Shown here: piece after piece, positions 33,931-46,600 of the stretch
How positions within the stretch are numbered: the first letter of the stretch is position 1
How the letters are laid out: each line of letters opens with the position of its first letter
The notes under the pieces: model-generated
What the model saw: the letters and a program-made list of their open reading frames with translations, nothing else
Databases searched by the model: none
Told to the model about the DNA's origin: nothing
DNA from: Cinnamomum chago
Taxonomy: Eukaryota; Streptophyta; Magnoliopsida; Laurales; Lauraceae
Assembly (NCBI GenBank): GCA_038049695.1
Contig: CP142461.1
Location: forward strand, 33,673,001 to 33,737,000
DNA length: 64,000 nt
Direction: 5' to 3'
Made by a program: the position numbers and the translations under genes

Positions 33931-34850
33931 TGTTGAGGAATCATCAGAAGACTCCACCTTTTCTTGATGTAACATACAAACTACTGTATTCCACAGGCAT
34001 GAAGGTACTAAGTTGCTTTTCTAGCTTCTCTAAGAATTGATGTTCCACTAGTACAAAAAAATGGACTATCAACATTTGTAGAAAAATAGAAATCCAAGGA
34101 AGATAATTGAGTGAAAAGGAAGTGCAGAATTTCATCTCCTTTCAACAAAGAAAAACCAAATTGGTGAAGGAAAAAAAAATGAAATTCTAATATCCAAATG
34201 ATCAAAACATAAAACAACAAATTTCAGGTAGAAGAAGACTTTATATTGAACTATTGCTCTATCTATTTTAGCCAACAGACTACACCAATTTATAGGTGTT
34301 TACAGATGACTTACTTGCAACTAAAAGAAAACTTCAACTGACTCAACTAAGCCACCACTACTTCCTATATTTGTGGCACTACATATGAATGTGCAAAACA
34401 GGTAAAGACCTGATCAAACAAAGACTTGGTCATGACATGACCCTTTATTGAAACAAAACTGACACAAATAGTTTGAGTTTATTCAATCTCCAACAGCCTT
34501 CCTTAAACTCAAACTTTCAAAGCTACAAACCCCCAACCCCAACTTGTGTTTCAACTTGTAGAATGGTTCAGCTTGCAATGGCTTAGTGAGAATATCGGCA
34601 ACTTGATCTTCGGATTTGCAAAACTCCATGGCAACATCCTTTTCTTTGACAAGCGCACGAATGTAATGAAATTTGATTTCAATGTGCTTGCTCCTCCCAT
34701 GAAACACCGGATTTTTGGTGAGAGCAATGGCCGACTTCTTGTCACAGTAAATCGTCGTAGTGATAGTCGGCGTCTGATGCAGCTCCTCACATAATCTTCG
34801 CACCCAAACAGCTTGACATGCACTAAAGGATCACAATCAACCACCTGATG
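33931..34850 (-). mobile_element. Copia fragment nested in MULE-2: 3' LTR and end of RNase H
   Basis: The minus strand at 34483-34840 encodes the copia RNase H end: a VRRLCEEL segment, IYCDKKSAIALTKNPVFHG, RSKHIEIKFHYIR and DQVADILTKPL. A 565-bp LTR follows (34495-33931) with ends TGTTGGAG and CCTCAACA in element orientation. The RNase H frame runs 12 bases into the LTR. No upstream pol or 5' LTR is present, so this is a truncated copy. Confidence 0.85.
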
Positions 34851-35079
34851 AATTCACATTCAACGTGTATGTTTGTAAGTTACCGACATTCATATTCTTT
34901 TACTGGAAGGTGAAGGACAAGCCCCCAAGTCTCCGAAGGTTCTACTATACAACCAAAGCCTTCACGTGTCGGAGGGAATTCGGCAAGGAGAGGTATATTG
35001 TATCCCACAAAATCAATTACACATTTCAAAGTATCGATGCACATTGTTATTGGATATATTCGTTTTGTACTTGCTAACC

Positions 35080-38000
35080 ACATTTGGCAATTGTTACGTT
35101 GCTAGGATTTTGGACGGCTGAGATGCATACCAACCAATCCGGACCGAAATATATGGCAGCTGACAAAACAACAAAAGGCATACGTGAGGCAGACGGGCCT
35201 CCACTACCTAGCAGAAATCGATCGCATGGTCATTGATCATGCGCTAATAACCGGTCTAGTCGAAAGGTGACGCCCGGAGACAAATACCTTCCACTTTCCG
35301 TCGGGTGAAGCAACTGTCACCCTGGAAGATGTTGCATAAATCTACGACCTACCCGTAGATGGCCCACCTGTAGCTGGACGAACTTTCCCGGGGAAGCTCG
35401 TAGCGTCGGTGTGCGAGGAGGTACTTGGCATTCGACCGGAGAAGCGTGACTACCATCGTATAACAGTGAAGTTCAAGTGGCTTGAAGACAATTTTGCAGC
35501 TGCCGAGCTTGAGAAAAAAAAGAAGCATAAAAAATACAAGGATTACGAGATTCGGGCAACGCGAGCCTATCTTTTCTTTCTAGTGTCCGGTTAGATCGTT
35601 TCGCAGACTACTGGTGCCCGTGGACCGGCCTACATACTAGAGCTGTTCAAAGAATTTAAACCGTATGCCTGGGCACCGGCTTGTCTCGCGAATCTGTATA
35701 AGATGTTGACCAATGCCTCTCGATGGGGTCCGGAGAAGCTAGTTGCTGTGGAAGAGGGGAAAGATAAGCAAGGTGAGCTTGAAGGGCACCTGTGCAGGAC
35801 GCCAACCGGGCCTCTACAGCTATTACAGGTCTTTATTCTCATAATGACTGTTAGTTTGAATTTTTAATTTAATTCGAACTAACTCTTTATTGTGATGTAA
35901 TCTGGTGCAGATATGGGCTTATACAAGGATGTCAATCGGAAGGTGTCCTAAGCCAAAAGACTCGTGGCAGGGGGACATACAATTCTCACTATGCAAGACA
36001 TGGATGAAGAGGTTGGCTGAAAAATCCACCACTCACCTCAGTTAAGGAGGTGAGAGGACAGTTAAACAATTTGAAAGTTGACGAGGTAAAACAAGAAATT
36101 GACTAGCTCCTTAGTTCGGTGTTCGATTATATGCATTCTATTTTGCTGAGATACTGGACTAACTGTTTCGTTGCTGATGTGTATTGCAGTTCATATGGCA
36201 ACCATATGAAGGGTACAACCCAAAGTTTCTTTCAAATGTCTCTAAAGTGGATCGCACTCTCCTACATTCGTCCACTGTTCTGATATGGTATTGGATTGTC
36301 GAGTGCCACAACACTTGGTGTGTTATGAAACAATTCGGGCTCAAACAAATAGTCCCACCGCCTTTTACAATGTCGATCTTAAGACGAGAAAGGACGTTCA
36401 GGTCTGTTGTCGATTATGCGGCAACGATGGATAAGGATGTCGTGTCGTCGTGGGGAGCAAGAGCCCAGCTTGGACTTCAAGGTGAGGTTTGTGCTGCAGC
36501 TGCGCAGTCCGAAGAGTACATGGAATGGTATACGAAGAATACGTTGATGTTTATTGGTAGAGGAGAGGCAACGGAGCAGCCTGCGTCCGATGTCCCTGCA
36601 TCTGATGTCCCCACGGCCGAGGTGCAGGCAGAGGAGACCCGCACTGAGGATGAACCCACCATCCCACAGAAGCATGTATATCAATTACACCCTATAATGG
36701 ACTGTTACACTAGTTCCTTGATTTTTTTTCTTCAAAATGTCGGTAATTCAATTACTTCTTTGATCAACAGGCTCAAGACATGGTCGCTCGCATCGAACGG
36801 AGCCTCGAACGTTCTGCACGCAGGAAAACACCAATCGACAAGCTATCCATGTCAATTTCGAAAAAGCTAGCTAAGTTTAAGGCGGGTTTTGGGACGAATT
36901 GGGAGAACTTCTCATTCGATGGGTGCAGCAGTTCGGCGTCTGATAATGACGCCACGGAGAAGAAAATCACCATCACATTTAAGCATACCAAGAGGCCTGC
37001 GCAAAAAAGCCCGGCTAAAAAGACTAAATTTGCTAAAAGAAAATCCACGGTCGAGGAACCGAACCCCGCGAGCATAAATGCCAAGGGATCAGGTAGCAGC
37101 AGGGAACAGCCCCCGATTGAGCCAGCACCCCAGGAAAATGTTCAGACCCCACCAATCAGCAGGAATTTGTTCGCATCCCCATTTACGGTATCCAGTGAAT
37201 CTGCTATGGTGGTTGCAGCACCATTGGCCACCCTTGAGTCATTGGTATGGAGGATCAAACGGTTGCCCCGAATGCGCAAGATACCGTTGAAGTTTGAAGA
37301 CTACACGCATGATATCGTTCGGAGCGACTATGTGCTGTCTGATGGTGACAAATTCTTCCTCAAAGGTTTTCTAGAATACTACGATGACAGGTATGTTGGT
37401 TTAGTGGTGATCATGTTAATTTGTTGGATTGAAGTGCTTACGTGGGTTTGGACATATTCACTGTTACAGGAAAGATGAGCTTGATGATGTTTGCACATTG
37501 ATCAAGGCAGATGAATTGAAGAAGGTCCTTGATGAGGGAACTTGGATGGACACTAACATCATTTATTATTACTTTGAGATATTGAGAATTGGGTGTGATT
37601 CATGCTTCATTGCCGACCCGAGTGTCTGTGTAAGTACAAACTAAATACTGGTTGGGTAAATCCTTTATTATATGTACATTGGAACATTGTATCCACATTG
37701 ATCAATTCAATGTATGCAGAGTTGGTGGCGCGATAGTGGTGACACAGCCATCGAGGCAGTTTTTGGGAAGTACGGGCACAGGGTGTTGGACGTGAGGGAA
37801 GCGCGAACGCTGATATTCATTGTCTACCAGAGGTCATATTTCACATTATTGGTCGAACTGGTTGATGAGAAAAGATGGGAGTTTTACAATAGCATGGATG
37901 GCGATCGCCGATCATTTAAACATGCGCAGAAGTTTGTAAGTTTTTCTTCCTCCATACCAAGAGTCAGTTTATCTCGAACGCGTATTTCAAATTCTTCTGT

Positions 38001-38236
38001 CCATTGCTGACATTTAGACCCGATGTTTTATGTAGATGGGATGGTTGGCCGAATCCTATAGCCATTTTGGGTGGAGCGACCCATTTCTATGGCCACTAGT
38101 TGAAAAGACGGTCATCCCTCGACAGAACAATACGAGTGATTGTGGAGTATTTGCAATGACCTTTGCCACTCACTGCGTCCACCGTCTTCCCATTGCCTTT
38201 AAGCAATCAGACTGCGCTACTTTCGAAGCAAAATAG
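35080..38236 (+). pseudogene. PMD plus Ulp1 (C48) protease-like gene carried by MULE-2, broken
   Basis: The PMD core lies at 35100-36400, with DHALITGLVER, PETNTFHFPSGEATVTLEDV, IYDLPVDG, YKMLTNASRWG and IVECHNTW...MKQFGL. A low-complexity linker (36400-37250, rich in E, P, K and S) leads to a C48-like region at 37260-38236. GT-AG introns are visible at 37391-37469, 37630-37719 and 37936-38035. The protease end has Q (38123-38125) and C (38141-38143) in RQNNTSDCGVFAM. Tyr at 37837-37839 replaces the expected His, and Asn stands at the expected Asp of the FYNSM motif. Stops lie in the PMD part (near 35267, 35338 and 35593). Ulp1 enzymes process SUMO. Activity here is unlikely. Confidence 0.8.
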
Positions 38237-38608
38237 TCGTGGAAATCTTCAAACAGAGTTGGCAATTGAACGCTAATAGACTGGGCTGTACCCACTTGGC
38301 AGCACTCCCATGAAGAATTTGATCAGCCGGGAACTTTGAAAGTTTATTGCCTGCATGTTATCAAATGTGAATCACTGGGCTTTATAACTCAGATTGTATA
38401 GAAAGATTGGTGGTTGTGATGTTCATTTTCATTTGTATAGAATTTGACATTCAAAATGTTTTAAATGGGTTGTATTTGGACAGAGCAGATATTATTAATG
38501 GACAGATTAGTGGTCATAATGATTGTTTGTGTTTCTTGATGTGGATTAATTGAAAACAGGCTGACTTATAACTGAAACTATATTAAAAAAACAGGCCATG
38601 TAGACTAC

Positions 38609-38644
38609 GGCCGATATCGGTCAATATAACAACCGATATCGGCC
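38609..38644. repeat. MULE-2 internal GATATC palindrome pair
   Basis: GGCCGATATCGGTC (38609-38622) and AACCGATATCGGCC (38631-38644) lie 8 bp apart in the space between the two convergent genes. Each is one or two bases from the perfect 14-bp form at 42556. Apart from these palindromes, 38237-39153 has no gene. Confidence 0.75.
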
Positions 38645-39153
38645 ATCATTCCATGCACAGGTTTCCTTAACTGTGAGCTAGGAAAAAACTTGCAGTGGAC
38701 CTCAAACAAACAATTGGACAGCATTTTAATTCAGATACATGGATTAAAGATGACACCATTGATGTCCATTCATTATGTCCACTCAAAGAGGTTCAACAAG
38801 CACATACAGATTCGACATTCACATAAAGCGTGCACAATTCAAAAAGGATCACATATCATTTATGAAATACAGTAATACAGGACTCCCAAAACACACAATT
38901 ACAGTCCACATTTGCATACATCCAGGCATCATCAATGGAAGTGTATGCATCATCAAAGTACTCGCCACGCAGCTGCAGCACCTGTTGTTACAGGAACTGG
39001 GAGTGTCGTGGTATGCGTACTGTGATGAAATAAAAACTCCTATGATTAATGCATCCTAAGGACAGTTATCTATATACATCATTAAGGGTCTTCAAAAAAC
39101 TGCAACCAGAATACATGCCAACATGTATATACATTCTATGCGGTTCTAATTCG

Positions 39154-41612
39154 TCAACTGAGCACGGGAGGATTGCGACAACTTCTACGGTTGTGCCATC
39201 TCCCCTTGCAATTTGAGCACGTTATGGACCTTCGAACACGGCCAATATCTTCAGTCCGAATCCTGTTCTTTTTCGGGCGTCCGGGCTGTTTACTGGCCAT
39301 TGGTGGAATAACCCTCAATTCAGCTGTGCGCTCTCATTGCTTGCTGTCACGGGTAGCATGAATCACTTCACTGTACGTTGTACGATACGTGCTCGCAAAA
39401 TACCAATGCTCACAAAATTCGTATGGATCGTAGTTTCTCATTTTCATTGTAGTCAATGCATGGCAACACGGGATACCCAATATCTCTCATTTCCGACATG
39501 TGCATGATTTCCGTTCGAGATCAACAACATCAACATACTCCGCAGACTGAACCTGGAATTCTACGATGCCAGCCACACGAACATGCAATCGGCGAGCTTC
39601 ATCCATTTCTTCACTGAGAACTTTCTCCGCATACGGGGTAAGACGAGTTGTTATGCTTTCAGACTAGAGATGCCGCTTTTGATAGAAGTCCATTAACTTT
39701 GCTCGTATCTCCTCAACTTGTTTCGTAATGAGCAGGACTCGCGTGTCTTTTAGGAGACTATTAGTGCACTTGGCTGCATTGCTAGTTAGCATGTCGTACC
39801 GACGACCTTCTATGTATGCATTTGCCCACCGTTGCCGCCCAATTGCATCAATGTAATTGAAAGCCTCCTGGCTAACTGCACGGATATCTGTCATATAAGC
39901 CTCGTACTCGCATGGCCTGTATGACGTTGCTGCACGCCAAATTTTCATCACGATTGCCCCGTCACTGAAAGCAGCTTTGATGTTCTTAGCAATGTGACGG
40001 CAGCAGTAACAGTGCATTGCATGCGGTATGGTGTTCTTCAACACTGGAATGAGACCCTTCTACCAGTCTGAAACAATAGTAAGGTTAGGCGGCTCCCCTA
40101 GAGATATGGACAAGTTCGCAAGGAACCACTCCCAGCTATCGCGCCGCTCGGCTTCCGCAAAGGCAAAGGCAATGGGAAGTAGCTTATGGTTGGCATCATG
40201 CGTCACGGCAACAAGCAACACACCTGGATACTTGCCTCGGAGGTGTGAACCGTCTACAGCAATCACTGGTCTCAACGAAGACGTGTAAGATCTTATGCAC
40301 GGTCCGAACGCCCAAAAAAATCTTCTGAAACGGTCATCCGAAGTGGTATCTATGTTTGTCACAGTGACAGGGTTAGTCAACTCAAGTTCCTTACAGTAAC
40401 GGGGTAGCAGCTGAAAGGACTCTTCATATGATCCTCGCACAATACAAAGTGTCATCTCCTTTGCTATAGAAGTCTTTCTGTAACTAATTATTGAACCAAA
40501 CTCCATCTAATAGTCATTCATGATCTCCTTCGGTTTCAAATTCACATTCTGCCTGACCCGTTCCATGATGAACTCTTTAATAAGCGCCGAGGTTGTCTGT
40601 TGATGTGCCATGCCCATCAGTGGCTTTGAGCATCGATGGCTAGGATTGTACGTCCTAACTTTAAATTGTGGTCCTGATTCGACAATCGAAGCATGGATAC
40701 GCCATGGACAATCCTGATCTTTGCATCGTGCAGTCGCTTTGGTCATGTTGGTCTTCAAATGTTTAAGAGTGAAGTTACCGTATATTGCAAACTTGGCCAA
40801 CGTATTCCGGAACATCTGTCGATCAGGAAAAACACGGCCAATCCACATCTCTTGTGCGGAGTTATTGCCAAATTCCATTTCCATGTCATCAGGCTCCATT
40901 TTATCATCAAAGTCAACTTTGGGAATTTCATTAGACCGTAGATCGGTATTGGTTGGATTGGCTTCATCCCTGCAACTTTCGGCCTTGAAGATTGGTTTTG
41001 AATGAAGCTGTTCATTAGAGGGATGTCGGTTAAGATGGATATCATCAGCACGCATCATCCCAAGGTCGATATGACAATCTAACGCGTCATTGCATACATC
41101 ATCATCATCCCGCATAGATGGATATTGCATGTCTGTGTCATCGCGGAGATCAGCGGTGGGTTGTTCTCGAGGACTTGTTGATAACTTCACTTGTTCCCTC
41201 TTCAAACTGGCTGACGAGCTGCTTGGCATTTTTGGACTCTTAAATCCTACTGCGGTCCTTCGTAACCTACAATGAATCGGCGCATAAATAAGCAAATGCT
41301 AACATAAATAATTAATTTCGCATTTAAAATTCAGTGAGACAATTAGTAGGCATACCTGTCCTCTCCCCCTATACTTTCATTGTTGTTCGGACTATTAGAG
41401 ACGTAAAAGTATATCCCATTCGTTTCATTTCCCGATGCTTTGAACATAAGACGGACATCATTATCATCGTCAATGCTAGCCATTGAGAATGCCCGTCCGT
41501 TGTGATGAAGGTATTGCATGCTTAAATTCTGGATGACTGTATCCCAATTGGATGATTCCATTGCTTCGTTAGCCAGACATTGATAAGAGATGTCTGACGA
41601 TAAATATTTCAT
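39154..41612 (-). pseudogene. MULE-2 transposase (MuDR family), broken
   Basis: An N-terminal PB1-like exon (41612-41343, MQYLHHNGRAFSM) is followed by a main frame from 41295. The MuDR N-terminal region has FPDRQMFRNTLAKFAIYGNF and CPWRIHAS. The DDE core has IAVDGSHLRGKYPGVLLVAV, then EAERRDSWEWFLANL and NLTIVSD. The SWIM zinc finger is SCTCRKWEILGIPCCHAL (CxCx..CxH intact), and the C-terminal knuckle is CSNCKGRWHNRRSC. In-frame stops lie near 40504-40506, 40057-40059, 39664-39666 and 39334-39336. Remarkably, the main frame is otherwise continuous, so the decay looks like point changes only. Confidence 0.9.
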
Positions 41613-42555
41613 TTTTTATTTTCCTCCACTGTACACTGGACGGCTGATGTCGAATTGAAAGTCACCGTCATAGTGGAATATGAACAACACCTCTCTGTCT
41701 GACATGCTATCATTAAATCACAGGAAAATTATGAAGATATCAGTAAAATGTAGGCAGATTCAGAATGACAATTACAACAGATCGGTATTAGACCCATTTC
41801 ATTTGTCCCTAGCTGCTATTCAAACAGTATTCAGACCGTATTCCACCTATTCTCCTATTGTTCATCAATCAGCAAGACAACCAACTCCAATTGGATGAGA
41901 TACTGACGTTGAAGTATCCATGTTTGCAAGATCAATATAGAAAACTATACAAACATACAAACTATACAATAACATTTATGGATTTACTGATGCACACTAA
42001 ACATAAATAAAATGGAATGCACGACCCACCATAGCTCCAGCCGCTGGATTCAACAGAACCCTGAAAACGACTACACAGAATGTTTCAAAATGACGCTCTC
42101 TCAAACAGTTCTAGGGTATTCATGATGAGAGTGGATTTTCGACAGTTCTAGGGTTAACAAGAATGAAATAAAGGAGAATGGGTACTCTATTGATGAAATT
42201 GGGTTTTCCACAAACCCTTCAAACAGAAAGTTCTTCTATAAGCATTAAAAAACCCTAGTTTAGAGACCGGGTACTCTAATGATGACAGAGGATTTTACAG
42301 AGATCTAGGGTTAACAAGAATGCATTAATGGAGATAAATCACGGTTACGATGTGACATTAGAGAAGATAGTGCATTAAGATGTGTGTTTAATGTACAAAC
42401 CTACCTCTTAATGAAGTCCAACAACCGATTCACAGAAGTTTTTTTACATGATTTCTGAAAGGGAAAAAATCGTCATACAAAAGTCGAGGAGAGGAATAAA
42501 TGAGAGTTGTGAGCAAAACACACTCGGGACGAGAGAAATAGGAATGTCGCATAAT

Positions 42556-42590
42556 GGCCGATATCGGCCAATATGACTGCCGATATCGGC
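42556..42590. repeat. MULE-2 right GATATC palindrome pair
   Basis: GGCCGATATCGGCC at 42556-42569 is a perfect 14-bp palindrome. GCCGATATCGGC at 42579-42590 is a perfect 12-bp palindrome. They sit at the inner edge of the right terminal repeat, mirroring 33256-33269. Confidence 0.8.
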
Positions 42591-42729
42591 CATAGAGCCA
42601 AAATACAAAAAAAAAATATAAATACAGACCTTGAGGACCTAATCCGATAATACGGTTTTCTTGGGACCCCATCAGTGGTATATGGACCTACAGGGATTTA
42701 TTTCGTAGTTTCCTCATATTTATAATACC
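42577..42729 (-). repeat. MULE-2 right terminal inverted repeat
   Basis: In reverse complement it opens GGTATTATAAATATGAGG and contains ATACCACTGATGGGGTCCC, matching the left repeat. It ends about 310 bp before the CHX TATA box, so the element forms the upstream neighbour of the gene's promoter. Confidence 0.85.
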
Positions 42730-43040
42730 CCAAAATGCCCAAAACCAGGGAAGATGCAACAAGTGGAGGCCCCCCACCAGTTTTTTTCAACATCACATCT
42801 TCTTTTTACCAAAAGAAAAGAAGATAAAATTTTTACTTACTTTGAAAAATAAGATAAAACTACTTCTCATGGTTTTTTGTCCTTTTTCTTACTGGAACAT
42901 ATTGTCATCGTTGAATTGGACAACCGGGCCTTTGGAAGTTAGAACTGTGAAAACAGTAGTGACATTTCTTGTAATTTGGATAAAAATAAGAGTGCAATCA
43001 TATAACAAACCGAGGAAGACACCGCGTTGCAAGCGCATGT

Positions 43041-43048
43041 TATAAAAA
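43041..43048 (+). promoter_or_regulatory. Probable TATA box of the CHX gene
   Basis: TATAAAAA lies 371 bp before the start codon. A transcription start about 30 bp downstream (near 43075) would give a 5' leader of roughly 335 nt. That leader is pyrimidine-rich with a CTCTCTCTTTTTCCG run at 43156-43170, a common feature of plant leaders. The interval 42730-43040 has no other recognisable element. Confidence 0.6.
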
Positions 43049-43411
43049 GCGAGGCAAAAGTCTCACCCCACGTTCCTGTTTCTCTCTGCATCCAAAGCTA
43101 AGGAGAAGAAGAGAGGAAACAGGTTTCCGAGAAAACGCGATTTCCTTGTAATCTACTCTCTCTCTTTTTCCGTGTCCTTTCCTTTTTCCCCCTGTTTCGT
43201 TTCCATTTTCGAGTTAAAGTGCATCTTGTGTTTCTTTCTACGCGGATCTCAGGGCTCTCTTGCGCCTCTCTTGTTGGATGGACTTTTCCCGTGTTTGGGA
43301 GAGATGTCTCTTTGTCTTTTGTTTTACTTTGGTGATTGATTGATCGAGCTATTGGTGATTCGGTTCGTTTTCGTTTTTCTTGGATGCGGATTTAGATCAG
43401 TTGTTGTGAGG

Positions 43412-43606
43412 ATGGCGAACGTGACCACCAGCACGTGTCCAAAGCCGATGAAGGCCACGTCCAACGGATCGTGGCAAGGAGACAATCCTTTGGATTATGC
43501 GCTGCCTTTGATTATTTTGCAGATCTGTTTGGTGGTAGTGTTCACCAGAGGGATTGCTTTTCTCCTCAGGCCTCTCAGGCAGCCTAGAGTCATTGCTGAG
43601 ATCATT
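43412..43606 (+). CDS. CHX18-like: CHX exon 1 (residues 1-65)
   Basis: The ATG at 43412 is preceded by GAGG and starts the family-typical MAN...CPKPMKAT amino end. An upstream in-frame ATG at about 43340 would add residues not seen in the family, so I prefer 43412. The exon covers the first membrane segment ([17 protein letters not shown]) and the [13 protein letters not shown] motif. It ends at ATT followed by GTGAGT. Its border at IAEII/GG is the usual first intron site for this subgroup. Confidence 0.9.
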
Positions 43607-46600
43607 GTGAGTAATTTTATTTTCCCTCCCTTTCTAAATTCTCTCAATGCTTTCTATAGCCTGTCATCAAATGGTTTTTATCTTGACATGGTGGGCCAAT
43701 CACGGTGGCCCCCTTACCAAATTCTATTTTATAAAAAGAGGGGAGAGATAATATATATATATATATATATATAGAATGTTCATATACATCCATCCCTCAC
43801 CATAGGGTGAGGGATGCTTCCATAAATGGATGGTTTCAAGTACACCCCATGTACTTGAAATCTCCCTTTTGTATTTGAAACCCCCTATTTATGAAAGCAT
43901 CTCTCACCCTATGATGAGGGATGGATGCATATGAACATTCTCATATATATATATATATATATATATATGAGGAATGCTCACACAGGCTGCAGCTGTTCTT
44001 ATTACAAGCTGGAGCCTGTGTGAGGCCCAACGGATCTGCCTGGCTTCACACAGGCTCCAGCTTGTAATAAGAACATTTGCAGCCTGTGTGAGCATTCCAC
44101 TATATATATATATATGTGCATGCTCTATTAGGAGCAGAATACACTGCATATAACTAATATGCAATTCAGCTCATGGAGCCCACACATGTGTAAGTTTGTC
44201 AATGGGGCACATAGAAAGGCCTCTTTCTGACTAGGATGGTAGATTCAAAAAATTAGCCCCACCCGACTATTACAACCCTTCATTTAATGGTCTTAAAATT
44301 TAGTGGTATCTTAATCCGATGGTGAGTGAAGTTTCATGGAGTGTAAAATTGAGGCTGATGCCAACTCATGGGATCGCGAAAAGAGTATATATCAAAGGGG
44401 CTGAATTGATGAAAGCCAGGTGCAAGTGTGTGTTAGTAGAACATTTTCTATTAACTCATGAGGATAGATTTTGAATTAACGACAATGAATTTAAGCTATT
44501 TACTGCTACCATGTGTACTGTTCCCTTTCTATCCAACTTATTTAATGTTTGATAAAGTTCAGATTTTTGGAGCTAATGAGCCGGTCAAACCCTTTTTGTC
44601 CTGTTCTTTTTTATTTTTTCTATAACTTTTTAAGAAAGAATTTGGATGAGGGATTTTGATGGTGAGAGTGTAGAATGTTACAAATTGCTCCAATTAAAAA
44701 TCTAAATTGCTTTCTTTTATCTTTTTACTTTTTTTTATTATCCCAACCATGAAAGGGATTGAAACCTAAGGCAGACCACACAGCCCATGCAAGTAGGAAG
44801 AAAAGGCACAGGAAGACATCAATCTTTAAATAGTTGGGTAATATAAGAGGTTGCCAATCAACAAAACAACCCCTTATCATCAAACTGCTAAGTTTCTTTT
44901 ATTGTCAAATTGCTCAAGTTAAATGGCTCCTCTTGTTAAATATGTCCATGTTGAAATTTATTCATTGCTCATACAAATGGTGGATTCGACCATATCACTA
45001 AATGATAAAAAGGAGGGATCTCCCTCATATCTAACATAATACGTGGATCTGATAAAACCCATAAATTCCTCTTCTTTCTTCCTTACCCCTTCTCCCAGTA
45101 AGTCATCAAAACAATGTCATGTTACAACTTTCATAAAACTGGGACCCGGGTAGAAAACGCTCGTAGTCACTCGTAGTCAAAAGTACCATGGAGGGTAGTG
45201 AGGGGAGGATTCGGATCCTCTGTTTCATCCAAATAGGGGGTCCCTATTCCGTGTTTCAACGAAACAGAGGCCGCCACGTACGAGTGGCAGAAAAAAAGAA
45301 AAAATGCATTTCTCTTTCCTCCGCGCCGCATGTGGCAGCTCCTGTTTCGTCCAAAATCCAAACAGGGGAAACAGGGGATCCTCTTCCGTGAGGGGGAAAC
45401 TTACTACACCGTCTCGTGTTCCTCGACGGGTTTGTCTTCTTGGAAATAAAAAAAAGACAGCGAATGAAGAGGAAAAGGAAACTCACTACTTTCGTGGTCA
45501 GGTTTGGAATCCTATCCAGTCAATAGAGACTGCATCCGAACATCAGCTAGTCAGCCACTGAAGTAGACCCAATATTCAGGATCCATCAATTCCAGATATT
45601 GGCATTGACCAAATTTTACTGTTTTACACATGATCTATGAAGTTTTTATCTTGAGCAGTGTGTGTGGATTCCATCCCATTCTATTATAGTTAAATGACTG
45701 ATGATTATAATTAATTCATCCAGGGAGGTATACTGCTGGGCCCATCTGCACTGGGACGGAGCAAGAAGTTTCTCAACACAGTCTTCCCCGAGCAGAGCCT
45801 CACAGTGTTGGACACCATCGCCAACATTGGCCTCCTCTTCTTCCTCTTCCTCGTCGGCCTGGAGCTCGACATGCGCGCCATCCGCCGCACCGGCAAGAAG
45901 GCCCTAGCCATCGCCCTCGCCGGCATATCCCTCCCCTTTATCTTGGGCATCGGCACCTCCGTCGTCCTCCGCGCCACCATCTCCAAGCACGTCCACTCCG
46001 GCCCCTTCCTCGTCTTCATGGGCGTCGCCCTCTCCATCACCGCCTTCCCTGTCCTCGCCCGCATCCTCGCCGAGCTCAAGCTCCTAACAACCGACATCGG
46101 CCGCGTGGCCATGTCTGCCGCCGCCGTCAACGACGTCGCAGCATGGATCCTCCTCGCCCTTGCCATCGCCCTCTCCGGCACCAGCTCTCCCATTGTCTCC
46201 CTCTGGGTCCTCCTCACAGGCGCCGGATTCGTAGCCTTCGCAGTCGTCGCCGTACGTCCCCTCCTTGAATTCATGGCCCGGAGGTCCCCGGACGGCGAGC
46301 CAATCAAGGAGATATACATCTGCGCCACCCTCACGATAGTCCTAGCGGCGGGGTTCGTGACGGACACTATCGGAATTCATGCTCTTTTCGGGGCGTTTAT
46401 CGTCGGGATTGTGGTGCCGAAGGACGGGCCTTTCGCCGGGGTGATGATAGAGAAGGTGGAGGATCTGGTGTCGTCGCTGTTTCTGCCGCTCTACTTCGTG
46501 TCGAGTGGTCTGAAGACGAACGTGGCGACGATAGGTGGGGCCCAGTCGTGGGCCCTGCTGGTGCTTGTGATCGTAACTGCCTGTTTGGGGAAGATTGCCG

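Larger units (their letters stand above)
33118..42729 (-). mobile_element. MULE-2, Kaonashi-type Mutator-like element with PMD and Ulp1-like gene
   Basis: Inverted ends of about 150 bp (33118-33270 and 42577-42729) share CTGTAGG, ATACCACT, ATGGGGTCCCAA and GGATTAGGTCCTCAAGG-type blocks, roughly 85 percent alike by eye. Length is about 9.6 kb. A PMD plus Ulp1-like gene runs rightward to 38236, and a MuDR-type transposase runs leftward to 39154. GATATC palindromes lie near both ends and between the genes. A copia fragment is nested at 33931-34850. I could not find a 9-bp duplication, so the outermost bases are uncertain by several bp. Mutator-like elements carrying Ulp1-like genes are known in plants as Kaonashi elements. 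Confidence 0.88.

Noticed and set aside
33100..42745. 9-bp target duplication for MULE-2
   Set aside because: I compared 9-base words around both ends, allowing a few bases of shift, and found none convincing. The flanks or termini may have changed.
45711..46367. 218-codon minus-strand open frame
   Set aside because: It is antisense to CHX exon 2. G+C-rich third positions remove stops from the opposite strand, and the protein is low-complexity Arg/Met/Thr.
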